Source of the DNA: Oscillatoria sp. FACHB-1407
Lineage (GTDB): Bacteria > Cyanobacteriota > Cyanobacteriia > Elainellales > Elainellaceae
Assembly: GCF_014697545.1 (NCBI RefSeq)
Contig: NZ_JACJSA010000005.1
Coordinates: 124,001-188,000, forward strand
Direction: 5' to 3'
Length of the DNA: 64,000 nucleotides
In this document: positions 27,208-35,690 of the stretch, piece after piece
How the letters are laid out: every line of letters begins with the position of its first letter
Position numbering within the stretch: the stretch's first letter is position 1
Position numbers and translations under genes: made by a program
The notes under the pieces: model-generated
Seen by the model: only the letters and a program-made list of their open reading frames with translations
Told to the model about the DNA's origin: nothing
The model's database searches: none

Positions 27208-29736
27208 CTATTGAGCGATCGCCCGTTCAGTATCGGCAATTTCCAGACGAGTCTTGATCACCGTGTCTGGGTTCAGGCTAATCGAGTCGATGCCCAACTC
27301 CACCAGGAACCGTGCGAACTCAGGATAGTCACTGGGAGCTTGACCACAGATGCCAATCTTGCGACCTGTCGCCTGTGCCCGTTGAATCACCTGACGCACC
27401 ATTTTCTTCACCGCTTCGTTGCGTTCGTCAAAGATGTGAGCCACCAATGCCGAGTCGCGATCGAGTCCTAACGTTAACTGAGTCAAATCATTAGAACCAA
27501 TCGAGAAGCCATCAAACACTTCAGCAAATTCGTCTGCCAAAATCACGTTGCTGGGAATCTCGCACATGACGTAAACTTGCAGTCCGTTTTCGCCGCGTTT
27601 GAGTCCATACTTCGCCATTTCAGCCAGCACTTTGCGACCTTCATCAGGAGTCCGGCAGAAGGGGATCATAGGAATCACATTGGTTAATCCCATGTCATCG
27701 CGAACCCGCTTCAGAGCCTTGCATTCCAGCCCATAGGCTTCTGCATAGTTGGGGTCGTAGTAGCGAGACGCACCCCGCCAACCAATCATCGGGTTTTCTT
27801 CTTTAGGTTCAAACTCACGACCACCGAGCAAGTTGGCATATTCATTGCTCTTGAAGTCAGACATGCGAACCACAACCGGATTGGGATAGAATGCCGCTGC
27901 AATCATGCCCACGCCGTTTGCCAGCTTATCGACAAAGAAGTCGGCTTTGTCTTCATACAGTCCGGTGAGTTGAGCAATTTCCCACTTCGCCGCTTTGTCT
28001 TGCAGTTCGTCAAAGTGCATCAATGCCAATGGGTGGGCTTTGATGTGGTTCGCAATAATGAACTCCAGACGTGCCAAGCCGACTCCATCACAGGGAATGG
28101 AGGATAGCCCAAAGGCTTCTTCGGGATTGCCCACATTCATCAGAATTTTGGTGCGAGTGGTGGGCAGACTATCCAACTGAGTTTCTTGAATTTCAAAGGG
28201 AACCAGTCCGGTATAGACTTTGCCTTCTTCTCCTTCGGCACAGGATACCGTTACGTCTTGCCCTGTCTTGAGGAGACCTGTGGCATTGCCGCAACCCACG
28301 ATCGCCGGAATTCCCATTTCACGCGCAATAATTGCCGCGTGGCAGGTGCGTCCACCCTGGTTGGTGATAATCGCACTGGCTTTCTTCATGATCGGTTCCC
28401 AATCAGGGTCAGTCTTGTTGGTGATTAACACTTCACCAGCGCGGAACTCTGTGATCTTGTGGACATCCAAAATGACTCTGGCACTGCCCTGACCAATCAT
28501 TTCACCGACCGCCCGACCCGTCACCACAACATCACTGGTGCCATTCAGCTTGTAGGATTTGAGGACGCTACCGGATTTTTGCGATTGCACGGTTTCTGGG
28601 CGTGCTTGCACGATAAACAGTTGGTTGGTCAGTCCATCTTTTGCCCATTCAATATCCATTGGGCTGTCGGTGCCACGCACAGCCGAGTAGTGGTCTTCAA
28701 TGATGCAAGCCCACTCTGCCAACTTCAGGATCTCATCGTCGGTGATGGCAAATTGATTGCGCTCATGTACAGGTACAGGAACGTTTTTGGTGAGCTTGCT
28801 GCCACCCAGGTCATAGACCATTTTGATTTCTTTGCTGCCCAGTCGCTTTTCTAGAATGGGACGGAAACCTTGTTTGAGCGTGGGTTTGAACACAAAGTAT
28901 TCATCGGGGTTGACAGCACCTTGCACCACGTTTTCACCTAAACCGTAGGCTGCGGTGATCAAAGCCGCATTCTTGAAGCCTGTTTCCGTGTCGATGGAGA
29001 ACATCACCCCGGAGGATGCCAGGTCAGAGCGCACCATCTTTTGCACACCCACTGACAGCGCAACGCCAAAGTGATCAAAGCCTTTGATCGTGCGGTAGGA
29101 AATGGCGCGATCGGTAAACAGAGACGCAAAGCACTTGTGGCAGGATTCCAGAACACTTTGAATGCCGTGGACGTTTAGATAAGTTTCCTGCTGTCCAGCA
29201 AAGCTCGCATCGGGCAAATCTTCAGCGGTTGCGCTCGATCGCACCGCTACATCGACTTCATTGCTATAGCGGCGGCATTCCTCTGAATTGGTGGCATCGA
29301 GGCGATCGCACAGATCGGTCGTCACACCATACCGCTCACATAGTTTAATGTAAGCATCCACGATCGCTTGTTCCAGTTCTGGAGGGAAGGGCGTATTCAA
29401 AATCATTGAACGGGCTTGCCGACCGCGTTCTTGCAGATTTCGCACATCTTCTACATCCAGGTCTTCAAACAACTGACGCAACCGCTCATCTAAACCTGCC
29501 CGTTGAATAAAGTAACGGAATGCATAAGCAGTGGTCGCAAACCCTGTCGGCACATTTACGCCCTTTGCGGTCAATTGCTGAATCATTTCTCCTAGAGATG
29601 CGTTCTTACCACCCACGAGAGGAATGTCTGCAATTCCAACCTGCTCAAACCAGAGCACGAGAGCCGTTTCTTTGAAGTTTTGATCTAAGGTTGATTGTGA
29701 AGATGAGTTGATTTCAGGTTTGTTGGCGATGTACAT
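27208..29736 (-). CDS. ppsA: Phosphoenolpyruvate synthase
   Basis: 842 residues. It converts pyruvate + ATP + water to PEP + AMP + Pi. The N-terminal nucleotide-binding domain has GGKNASLGEM, AVRSSATAEDLPDASFAGQQ and ETYLNVHG; the swivelling domain has the phospho-histidine motif GGRTCHAAIIARE; the C-terminal PEP-binding domain has GSNDLTQLTLGLDRDS and the catalytic cysteine in GICGQAPSD. The length and C-terminal motifs fit PpsA rather than PPDK. AGGAG before ATG 29736 fixes the start; a 30-codon in-frame extension is leader. The gene has a long leader of about 200 nt and the CCTCA promoter seen at pflA and pflB, suggesting a role in carbon flow on dark/anoxic transitions. Confidence 0.94.
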   Translation of the reverse strand: MYIANKPEINSSSQSTLDQNFKETALVLWFEQVGIADIPLVGGKNASLGEMIQQLTAKGVNVPTGFATTAYAFRYFIQRAGLDERLRQLFEDLDVEDVRNLQERGRQARSMILNTPFPPELEQAIVDAYIKLCERYGVTTDLCDRLDATNSEECRRYSNEVDVAVRSSATAEDLPDASFAGQQETYLNVHGIQSVLESCHKCFASLFTDRAISYRTIKGFDHFGVALSVGVQKMVRSDLASSGVMFSIDTETGFKNAALITAAYGLGENVVQGAVNPDEYFVFKPTLKQGFRPILEKRLGSKEIKMVYDLGGSKLTKNVPVPVHERNQFAITDDEILKLAEWACIIEDHYSAVRGTDSPMDIEWAKDGLTNQLFIVQARPETVQSQKSGSVLKSYKLNGTSDVVVTGRAVGEMIGQGSARVILDVHKITEFRAGEVLITNKTDPDWEPIMKKASAIITNQGGRTCHAAIIAREMGIPAIVGCGNATGLLKTGQDVTVSCAEGEEGKVYTGLVPFEIQETQLDSLPTTRTKILMNVGNPEEAFGLSSIPCDGVGLARLEFIIANHIKAHPLALMHFDELQDKAAKWEIAQLTGLYEDKADFFVDKLANGVGMIAAAFYPNPVVVRMSDFKSNEYANLLGGREFEPKEENPMIGWRGASRYYDPNYAEAYGLECKALKRVRDDMGLTNVIPMIPFCRTPDEGRKVLAEMAKYGLKRGENGLQVYVMCEIPSNVILADEFAEVFDGFSIGSNDLTQLTLGLDRDSALVAHIFDERNEAVKKMVRQVIQRAQATGRKIGICGQAPSDYPEFARFLVELGIDSISLNPDTVIKTRLEIADTERAIAQ

Positions 29737-29937
29737 AATGTGCTCCTGACAACATATTAAAAAACATGGGTTGCAGTAGGGATGGCACAGAGTTTGAAGA
29801 GAAATTACAGAACCAAAACCGTGCAATTAGTGGCGATCGCAGCTCTGCAAAAACAGGCTGTCTATAGAAGTACCGACCCTACATGGGATCAAAAGCGTTG
29901 GGGGAAAAGGATTAGTAGTGTTAATCCCATCTCCACT

Positions 29938-29986
29938 TCTTTTGGTATAAGGCAATACTGTGAGGAACTTGTGAGGAAATGTGAGG
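29938..29986 (-). promoter_or_regulatory. ppsA promoter with three CCTCA(CA) repeats
   Basis: On the minus strand CCTCACATTTCCTCACAAGT is followed by TCCTCACAG. CCTCACA occurs three times at 10- and 11-nt intervals (29986, 29976 and 29965 downward). TATAC starts 16 nt after the start of the last copy, exactly as in pflA and pflB. Confidence 0.6.
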
Positions 29987-30045
29987 AGCAATAAATTGAG
30001 ACGAATTCGTCTCACGTATAGCCCTACGCATATGCATTAGGACAA

Positions 30046-30098
30046 AAGGGGGTGTGGAGGCTGCGCCCCCAGCCAGGGGTTCCACCCCTGCACCCCGT
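30046..30098. repeat. GC-rich dispersed repeat (family E), copy 1
   Basis: GGGGTGTGGAGGCTGCGCCC followed by CCAGCCAGGGGTTCCACCCCTGCACCCC (given here in two parts). An inverted copy lies at about 59052-59101 and a relative at about 47612-47664. The sequence is partly self-complementary. Confidence 0.6.
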
Positions 30099-30119
30099 TC
30101 TAACCTTAGTGAGTACTGC

Positions 30120-30212
30120 TATAGCAATCCTATTTGATTTGTGAAAAAAGCTGTTTGTGAAAGTGCCCGCCCAAAGGGAGGGCACTTTCACAAACGATTT
30201 AGGATCTCTATA
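30120..30212 (-). mobile_element. 93-bp hairpin MITE (family D), copy 2
   Basis: Bounded by TATAGCAATCCTA and TAGGATCTCTATA with the same GTGAAAGTGCCCGCCC hairpin. Its reverse complement aligns end to end with the copy at 27074-27166. The two copies therefore form an inverted pair around ppsA and its promoter. Confidence 0.75.
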
Positions 30213-30268
30213 TAACAAGATGATGTAGGCATTTAGCTGAACTGTGGCTCTGACCAAACTCAATTGTG

Positions 30269-31186
30269 TTACTGCACGCCATCATCTGAAACCCATGGGT
30301 TGAGTTTGAATTCAGTTGTGAGATAGTCGATGAAACAACGTACCTTTGCTGAAATAAATCGCCCACGTCGATAAATCGCATGAATGGGTAGTGGGACAGG
30401 TTGATAGCTTTTTAGAACAACCTTCAGGCGGTCAGATTGCAACAGATCACCAAATAGCCAGACGGGGCAAACGGCAATTCCGATCCCTGAAAGCACAGCT
30501 TCTCGAATCGCTGTAGAATTATCGACTTGCAGCTTACCTGTCACCAGAACACGGATTATGTCCCCTGTTGGCTGTTGAAAATGCCACTCATTGCCTGTAG
30601 TCAGGCGCGTATAAACAATACAGTTATGATTCACCAGATCTTCAGGGGTTTGAGGTTCTGGATATTTACTGAAGTAAGTTGTCGCGCCAACAGTGACTCG
30701 GCGAGTCATGCCAATGCGATGAGTAATTAAGCTTGTATCATTCACCTGTCCGATCCGAATGGCGAGATCGGTGCCATCTTCAACCAGATCAGTAAAGCGA
30801 TCGCTCAAGGTCAAATCCAGCTTGATATCGGGATACCTTTCTAAAAAATCTTTCAGGTAAGGCATGAGCACATGTTGCCCAAACGCTATAGGACAACTGA
30901 CCCGCAGCGTTCCCGTTGGCTTTTGTCGTTGCCCGACACTCGCTTCAGCAGCAGCAGCAGCATCCAAAACCTGCTGACAATGCTCAAAAAATCGTTCTCC
31001 TGCCTGGGTTAATTGCAGCTTGCGAGTGGAGCGGGTCAACAATTGCACATCCAGGTAGTCTTCCAATGCAGCAATTTGTTTACTGATGGTGGGCTGAGTC
31101 GTGTTGAGTTCGCGGGCAACCGCAGAAAAACTTCCCGTTTCGACAACCCGCACAAAACTTTGGATACAGTCGAGGCGATCCATCAT
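30269..31186 (-). CDS. LysR family transcriptional regulator
   Basis: 305 residues. Winged helix-turn-helix at residues 1-60 (MDRLDCIQSFVRVVETGSFS, LNTTQPTISKQIAALEDYLD), then the LysR substrate-binding fold with LRVSCPIAFGQHVLMPYL and GIAVCPVWLFGD. It resembles the CrgA/DsdC-like subgroup with single-domain effectors. Divergently transcribed from a short-chain dehydrogenase 154 bp away, so it probably controls that gene and itself from the shared intergenic region. The effector is unknown. Confidence 0.92.
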   Translation of the reverse strand: MMDRLDCIQSFVRVVETGSFSAVARELNTTQPTISKQIAALEDYLDVQLLTRSTRKLQLTQAGERFFEHCQQVLDAAAAAEASVGQRQKPTGTLRVSCPIAFGQHVLMPYLKDFLERYPDIKLDLTLSDRFTDLVEDGTDLAIRIGQVNDTSLITHRIGMTRRVTVGATTYFSKYPEPQTPEDLVNHNCIVYTRLTTGNEWHFQQPTGDIIRVLVTGKLQVDNSTAIREAVLSGIGIAVCPVWLFGDLLQSDRLKVVLKSYQPVPLPIHAIYRRGRFISAKVRCFIDYLTTEFKLNPWVSDDGVQ

Positions 31187-31340
31187 TCTGTTTATTCCAA
31201 ATTTGAATAAATCATATTCTATTCTGCTGACTTCTCAAAGAAATTCGCATCAATCAAGATAGGAGTGTGGAGAGCAAAGCAACCCAACCTAAAGCAAACG
31301 CTCTTCTACACAAACTTTCGTGACTATCCAGGAGATGAAT

Positions 31341-32078
31341 ATGAACCTTCAAGAATCTGTTGCTTTTGTCACAGGGGCAAATCGAGGAATTGGGAAAGCC
31401 TATGTTGAGGCTCTAATACAAGCAGGCGCAAAGCGCATTTATGCTGCTGCTCGGACTGTAGAAACCCTCAAAGATGTAGTGGCGATCGCCCCTGATCGAG
31501 TGGTTCCAATTGCCCTAGATGTGACTCAACCTGACCAGGTCAATACGGCAGCCCAAACGGCTCAAGACATCACGATATTGATCAATAATGCGGGTGTATT
31601 GGGGTCTGGAGGGTTATTTACAGAAACCAGTGTGGAAACTGCTCAACGAGAAATGACAACCAATTACTTTGGCACACTCTACATGATCCGCGCATTTGCT
31701 CCGATTCTGCGAAAGAATGGTGGCGGTGCCATTATCAATCTGTTGTCGATTTCCTCCGTTGCCAATGTTCCCATTTTTAGTTCTTACAGTGCGTCTAAAG
31801 CAGCCCTCTATTCCCTGACCCAGGGAGCGCGTGCCGAGTTAGCTCAACAAGGCACTCAAGTGATTGGGGTGTTTCCGGGTCCGGTGGATACAGCCATGTC
31901 AGAAGGGGTTCCGCTCGACAAAGTTGCCCCGATTCAAGTGGCTAACGCGACTCTTGAGGCGATCGCACAGGGCATTGAGGACGTTTATCCCGATGCAGTG
32001 TCGCAAAATCTCTTTGCCAATCTGCAAGTACCTCTGAAAGAAGTTGAAAAACAGTTTGCGGGAATGTTGCCCCAGTAG
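31341..32078 (+). CDS. SDR family oxidoreductase
   Basis: 245 residues, classical short-chain dehydrogenase: cofactor loop TGANRGIGKAY (TGxxxGIG), NNAG motif INNAGVLGSGG, catalytic serine in LLSISSVANVP and YxxxK in YSASKAALYS. The start at 31341 is preferred over an in-frame GTG 21 bases upstream because AGGAG lies 6 bases before it. Substrate unknown. The preference for NADP or NAD cannot be told with certainty. Its divergent LysR neighbour is the likely regulator. Confidence 0.92.
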   Translation: MNLQESVAFVTGANRGIGKAYVEALIQAGAKRIYAAARTVETLKDVVAIAPDRVVPIALDVTQPDQVNTAAQTAQDITILINNAGVLGSGGLFTETSVETAQREMTTNYFGTLYMIRAFAPILRKNGGGAIINLLSISSVANVPIFSSYSASKAALYSLTQGARAELAQQGTQVIGVFPGPVDTAMSEGVPLDKVAPIQVANATLEAIAQGIEDVYPDAVSQNLFANLQVPLKEVEKQFAGMLPQ

Positions 32079-32226
32079 TCCGCCCCAGTAGTCCATTACA
32101 GATCTCGCTTCCAATCTCCTCCTGGAAATAAGCTCCGTTTCCTCTCACATGAGATATACGGTTGGTGCAAGCCCTGCCCAGACAACCTACAACCATTTGC
32201 ACCTGACAACGGCAGTGAATCCTTTC

Positions 32227-33735
32227 TCACACCCGGCTATATAACTGCGTTAAATGATGCAATTGTTGGCTTAACTCATTTGTTAGCAAATCTGAATTGG
32301 TATATCGCCAACGCCAGTTTCCAGGAATTTTGCTGGGGTCGTTCATGCGAGCGCGACCATCCAAACCTAACAGATCTTGTAAAGGCAAAATGGCAGAATT
32401 TGCCACTGATGCCAATGCCACACGAATCAACACCCAATTGATGTCATGAATATCATCTGCACTGGCATAACCGAGATAATCTGCAAGACGGTTTTTCTCA
32501 GTAGAACTCGCTTTTTCCCACCAACCGATCGCCGTATCGTTGTCATGCGTCCCCGAATAGACGATGCAATTTTGGATGTAGTGATGTGGCAAGTGAATGC
32601 TGTCTGAACCGTCAAAGGCAAACATCAAAATTCGCATTCCGGGAAAGTGGAAGCGATCGCGCAGTTCCTCAACTTCGGGGGTAATAATGCCCAAGTCTTC
32701 TGCCAGGATCGGCAAGCTACCTAACCGTTCCTGAAGGGTTTCAAAGAACTCCTGTCCCGGTGCTTTGACCCATTCCCCATTAATCGCAGTGGGTTCTCCG
32801 GCACGGACTTGCCAGTACGCCTCAAATCCCCGGAAGTGGTCTACCCGAACCAGATCAACATATAGCAGTGTTGCCTTGAAGCGTTTGATCCACCAGTCAA
32901 ATTGCGTCTGTTGCGATCGCTCCCATTCATACACCGGGTTGCCCCAGAGTTGCCCCGTTTCGCTGAAGTAATCCGGTGGAACTCCGGCAATATAAGCGGG
33001 TTCTAGCGTTTGAGGGTCGAGCTTAAATAGCTCTGGATTTGCCCACACATCGGAACTGTTGTGACAGACGTAAATCGAGACATCTCCGATAATCTGGATG
33101 TTGCGCTGATTGGCGTAAGCTCGTAGTCTCGACCATTGCTCAAAAAATTTGAATTGCAAAAATTGCTGAAACTGAATGTTTTCCGCCAGTTTTTCGGATT
33201 GCGCTTGCAACGCAGCAGGATCACGTCGGGCGATCGCAGGTTCCCACTGGCTCCAGGGTTTACCTCCATTCGCATCGAGCAACGCCATGAACAACACAAA
33301 GTCATCCAACCACCACGACTGCTGCTGACAAAACTGCTCAAACTCAGCTTGTTGATCGGTATTGCGAGACGTTTGGAAGCGATCGAAGGCTCGTTTTAGA
33401 AACTCAAACTTATGGGGAATGACGCGATCGAAATCTACCTGTTCAGGATTCGCGTCTGTCAGTGGCACTAATTCATCACGATTCAACAATCCTTCCTGTG
33501 CCAGTTGCTCCAGACTGATCATCAACGGATTGCCAGCAAACGCACTGAAGTTCATCGTATAGGGGGAATGCTCGTAGCCCGTTGGACCCAGTGGCAAAAT
33601 CTGCCACAATCGTTGACCACTCCGCTCTAAAAAATCGACAAACGCATAAGCAGATGCTCCCAAATCACCAATGCCATGCGGACTGGGTAATGAGGTCGGA
33701 TGCAACAGCACTCCGCTAGCACGTTGAAAACCCAT
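32227..33735 (-). CDS. malQ: 4-alpha-glucanotransferase
   Basis: 502 residues, GH77. It transfers maltooligosaccharide segments, freeing glucose during glycogen/maltodextrin turnover in the cytosol. The N-terminus RASGVLLHPTSLPSPHGIGD is typical. The nucleophile aspartate is in LVRVDHFRGFEAYW, the acid/base glutamate in ILAEDLGIITPEV and the third carboxylate in GTHDNDTAIGWW. GGGAG before ATG 33735 sets the start. It belongs functionally with the debranching enzyme, alpha-amylase and TreS-Mak genes of the window, though not in one operon. Confidence 0.95.
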   Translation of the reverse strand: MGFQRASGVLLHPTSLPSPHGIGDLGASAYAFVDFLERSGQRLWQILPLGPTGYEHSPYTMNFSAFAGNPLMISLEQLAQEGLLNRDELVPLTDANPEQVDFDRVIPHKFEFLKRAFDRFQTSRNTDQQAEFEQFCQQQSWWLDDFVLFMALLDANGGKPWSQWEPAIARRDPAALQAQSEKLAENIQFQQFLQFKFFEQWSRLRAYANQRNIQIIGDVSIYVCHNSSDVWANPELFKLDPQTLEPAYIAGVPPDYFSETGQLWGNPVYEWERSQQTQFDWWIKRFKATLLYVDLVRVDHFRGFEAYWQVRAGEPTAINGEWVKAPGQEFFETLQERLGSLPILAEDLGIITPEVEELRDRFHFPGMRILMFAFDGSDSIHLPHHYIQNCIVYSGTHDNDTAIGWWEKASSTEKNRLADYLGYASADDIHDINWVLIRVALASVANSAILPLQDLLGLDGRARMNDPSKIPGNWRWRYTNSDLLTNELSQQLHHLTQLYSRV

Positions 33736-34062
33736 GATTTCTCCCAGTTCATAGATAAATAGCGATGCCAATAGTATGGGTCAGTTGTGATTAACAGCAA
33801 TCTATCTAGAGGTAAAAAGGGTTTACCTATGGTTCCTCATAACAGGTGTAGTCTTAATTTCAATTCCTGAAACGGGTATGACATAAAAGTTTTCTTGCCG
33901 AACTGCATCAACTCTGGGCAGATTTTGACCCTTGGGAATCTCTATCGAATGAGTGAGGCTTAAGGTTAGCGATATTATTTAACCTCTACTGAGTAAACAA
34001 ATGTGAAGAGCTGGTTAGATGCTCCGTTTGCTCTCTTTTTAAACTTTGCCAGGAGATTTCTA

Positions 34063-34656
34063 ATGACTAAGACAAACGTAACCTTCAGAAAACTGCTGGT
34101 TGGATTAGCAGGATTGGGTCTGGCTACAACGATGGGAGCTTGTGCGGCTCCAGAATCTACATCTACCGCTCCTACCGAATCGCCGATCGCTGAAAGCGTG
34201 CCAGAAAGCCCGATCGCTAGTCAGGATTCTGCTAACACGACTCTGGATCAAGTGGTTGCAAGCGATGAATCTTTTAGCACGTTAAATGCAGCTATCCAGG
34301 CAGCAGGTTTAGAGACAACTTTGAGCGAACCTGGACCTTACACTGTTTTTGCTCCTACGAACGAAGCGTTTGAGGCACTTCCTGAAGGAACCGTTGATCA
34401 ACTTTTGCTGCCTGAAAACAGAGAAGTACTTCAACAAGTGCTGAGTTATCATGTCGTTCCTGGTAATGTAACTTCTGCTGACATTACGCCTGGTGAAGTC
34501 ACCACCGTAGAAGGATCACCAGTCAACATCAATACGGATGCGGGTGAGGTTACCGTAGGCGAAGCAACGGTTGTAGAGCCAGACATTATCGCCAGCAACG
34601 GTGTAGTCCATGGGATCGACGAGGTGCTTTTACCTCCTTCTTTCCAGGCTCAATAG
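34063..34656 (+). CDS. Fasciclin (FAS1) domain lipoprotein
   Basis: 197 residues. A signal peptide with hydrophobic core LLVGLAGLGLATTMGAC ends in a lipobox-like MGAC, then a Ser/Thr/Pro/Glu-rich linker. The single FAS1 domain spans about residues 60-195 with FSTLNAAIQAAGLETTL, YTVFAPTNEAFEAL and VLSYHVVPGNVT. Surface-attached adhesion or matrix role inferred. AGGAG 7 bases before ATG 34063 rules out the in-frame start 60 bases earlier. A terminator follows. Confidence 0.9.
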   Translation: MTKTNVTFRKLLVGLAGLGLATTMGACAAPESTSTAPTESPIAESVPESPIASQDSANTTLDQVVASDESFSTLNAAIQAAGLETTLSEPGPYTVFAPTNEAFEALPEGTVDQLLLPENREVLQQVLSYHVVPGNVTSADITPGEVTTVEGSPVNINTDAGEVTVGEATVVEPDIIASNGVVHGIDEVLLPPSFQAQ

Positions 34657-34692
34657 TGGCAGTCGATATCCGTCTCATCGTTTAGAACACTC

Positions 34693-34724
34693 TCTCCCCG
34701 TACCGACTGTTGCGGGGAGATTTA
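34693..34724 (+). terminator. Terminator of the fasciclin gene
   Basis: TCTCCCCG (34693-34700) pairs with CGGGGAGA (34713-34720) and is followed by TTTAT. Confidence 0.75.
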
Positions 34725-35092
34725 TCGATCATGGTCAAGAGCCCGTGATAACACAATTAAACGTCCTAAGCATTGCAGCGATCGCGCAGAGAACAGAGGA
34801 TCAGAGAGTAGAGGAGTGGCAAAGGAATAACTCATGGCTCCTCTACTTCTCCACTCCCCTACTCCCCATTCCCTATCGCTCTAACACCGTCATAAGCAAT
34901 TGGCAACCCTTGCGGTATCTGAAAAGCAGCACGATGAGAATTGAAGCGTTGCTTTGGATTTACTCGCCTTCGTCAGGAATCTGAAAATATGCGGAAAGAT
35001 TCTCGCTAATCAGCTTAAACGGCGTATTGTGCGGAAATAATCTACCTAAGCAGCAAATAAATTTGGGATCTGATCTTAGGCTGAAGTATTCT
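34725..35092. other. Gene-free region
   Basis: Holds a short heptamer-like stretch (CCACTCCCCTACTCCCCATTCC near 34851-34870) and otherwise nothing I can name. The ORF across it overlaps the fasciclin 3' end and is rejected. Confidence 0.5.
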
Positions 35093-35152
35093 GCCTAACT
35101 ATCCTAAATTGGGATCTTAAGTGGAAATTTTCAGTCTATATAATAGTTAGAT
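35093..35152 (+). other. attC/attI-like recombination site, left boundary of a possible cassette
   Basis: GCCTAACTAT (35093-35102) matches the RYYYAAC inverse core and ATAGTTAGATGC (35143-35154) matches the GTTRRRY core with the very common GTTAGATGC ending. CTAACTAT and ATAGTTAG are perfect complements. Inner arms are weak. No integrase is in the window. Confidence 0.35.
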
Positions 35153-35181
35153 GCTTTCGCTAATCGTATGGAATATCCAGT

Positions 35182-35520
35182 ATGGAATATCCGTGTCCCG
35201 CTTGCGGCTTCATGACGTTTGATGAGCCGTCCGGCAGCTATAATCTATGCGCCGTTTGCAATTGGGAAGATGATGGTGTGCAGCTACGCTTCCCCACGAT
35301 GAGAGGCGGTGCTAATGGAGAGAACTTGTTCGAGTATCAGCAGGAAGTGCTCAAGAACTTGCCACTGTCCGTGAAAGAAGCGAAAGGTTATAGGCGTGAT
35401 GAGCAGTGGTGCCCTATCACGCTAGACAATTGCCAAAATGCAGAAGGAATGCCTCAGAGCGGGTGCGAGTATTTTGATAGCATAGATGCCGAAGAGCCGA
35501 AGTATTATTGGCGGGCCTGA
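35182..35520 (+). CDS. CPCC family cysteine-rich protein
   Basis: 112 residues with a zinc-ribbon-like N-terminus: MEYPCPACGFMTFDEPSGSY followed by NLCAVCNWEDDGVQ, the cysteine pairs of the CPCC family. Function of the family is unknown; such genes are often found in mobile cassettes. The start lies in a 13-bp direct duplication (GTATGGAATATCC at 35167-35179 and 35180-35192), which gives two ATGs in different frames; only 35182 fits the protein. It lies between two attC-like sites. Confidence 0.8.
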   Translation: MEYPCPACGFMTFDEPSGSYNLCAVCNWEDDGVQLRFPTMRGGANGENLFEYQQEVLKNLPLSVKEAKGYRRDEQWCPITLDNCQNAEGMPQSGCEYFDSIDAEEPKYYWRA

Positions 35521-35538
35521 GGGCACTTCCGACACCAC

Positions 35539-35624
35539 ATCTAACAAGCCCGTTGCACATCGACCGAAGAAGGCGATCGGTGGAACCTAAAAACTTTGGC
35601 GGCGGGTGAACGGGGTCGTTAGCC
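35539..35624 (+). other. attC-like site after the CPCC gene
   Basis: ATCTAAC (35539-35545) fits the inverse core; CCGTTGCA follows. On the right, TGAACGG precedes GTTAGCC (35618-35624), one base off GTTRRRY. CCGTTGCA and TGAACGG pair except for one extra base, as expected for the extrahelical base of an attC L box. It starts 18 bp after the CPCC stop, the usual place for a cassette attC. Confidence 0.45.
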
Positions 35625-35690
35625 TGCTCAGGATATAGTGGTGGATAGTATTTAAAGTATTGTTTGTGAAGTGTCTGAGGGTGATTGAAT

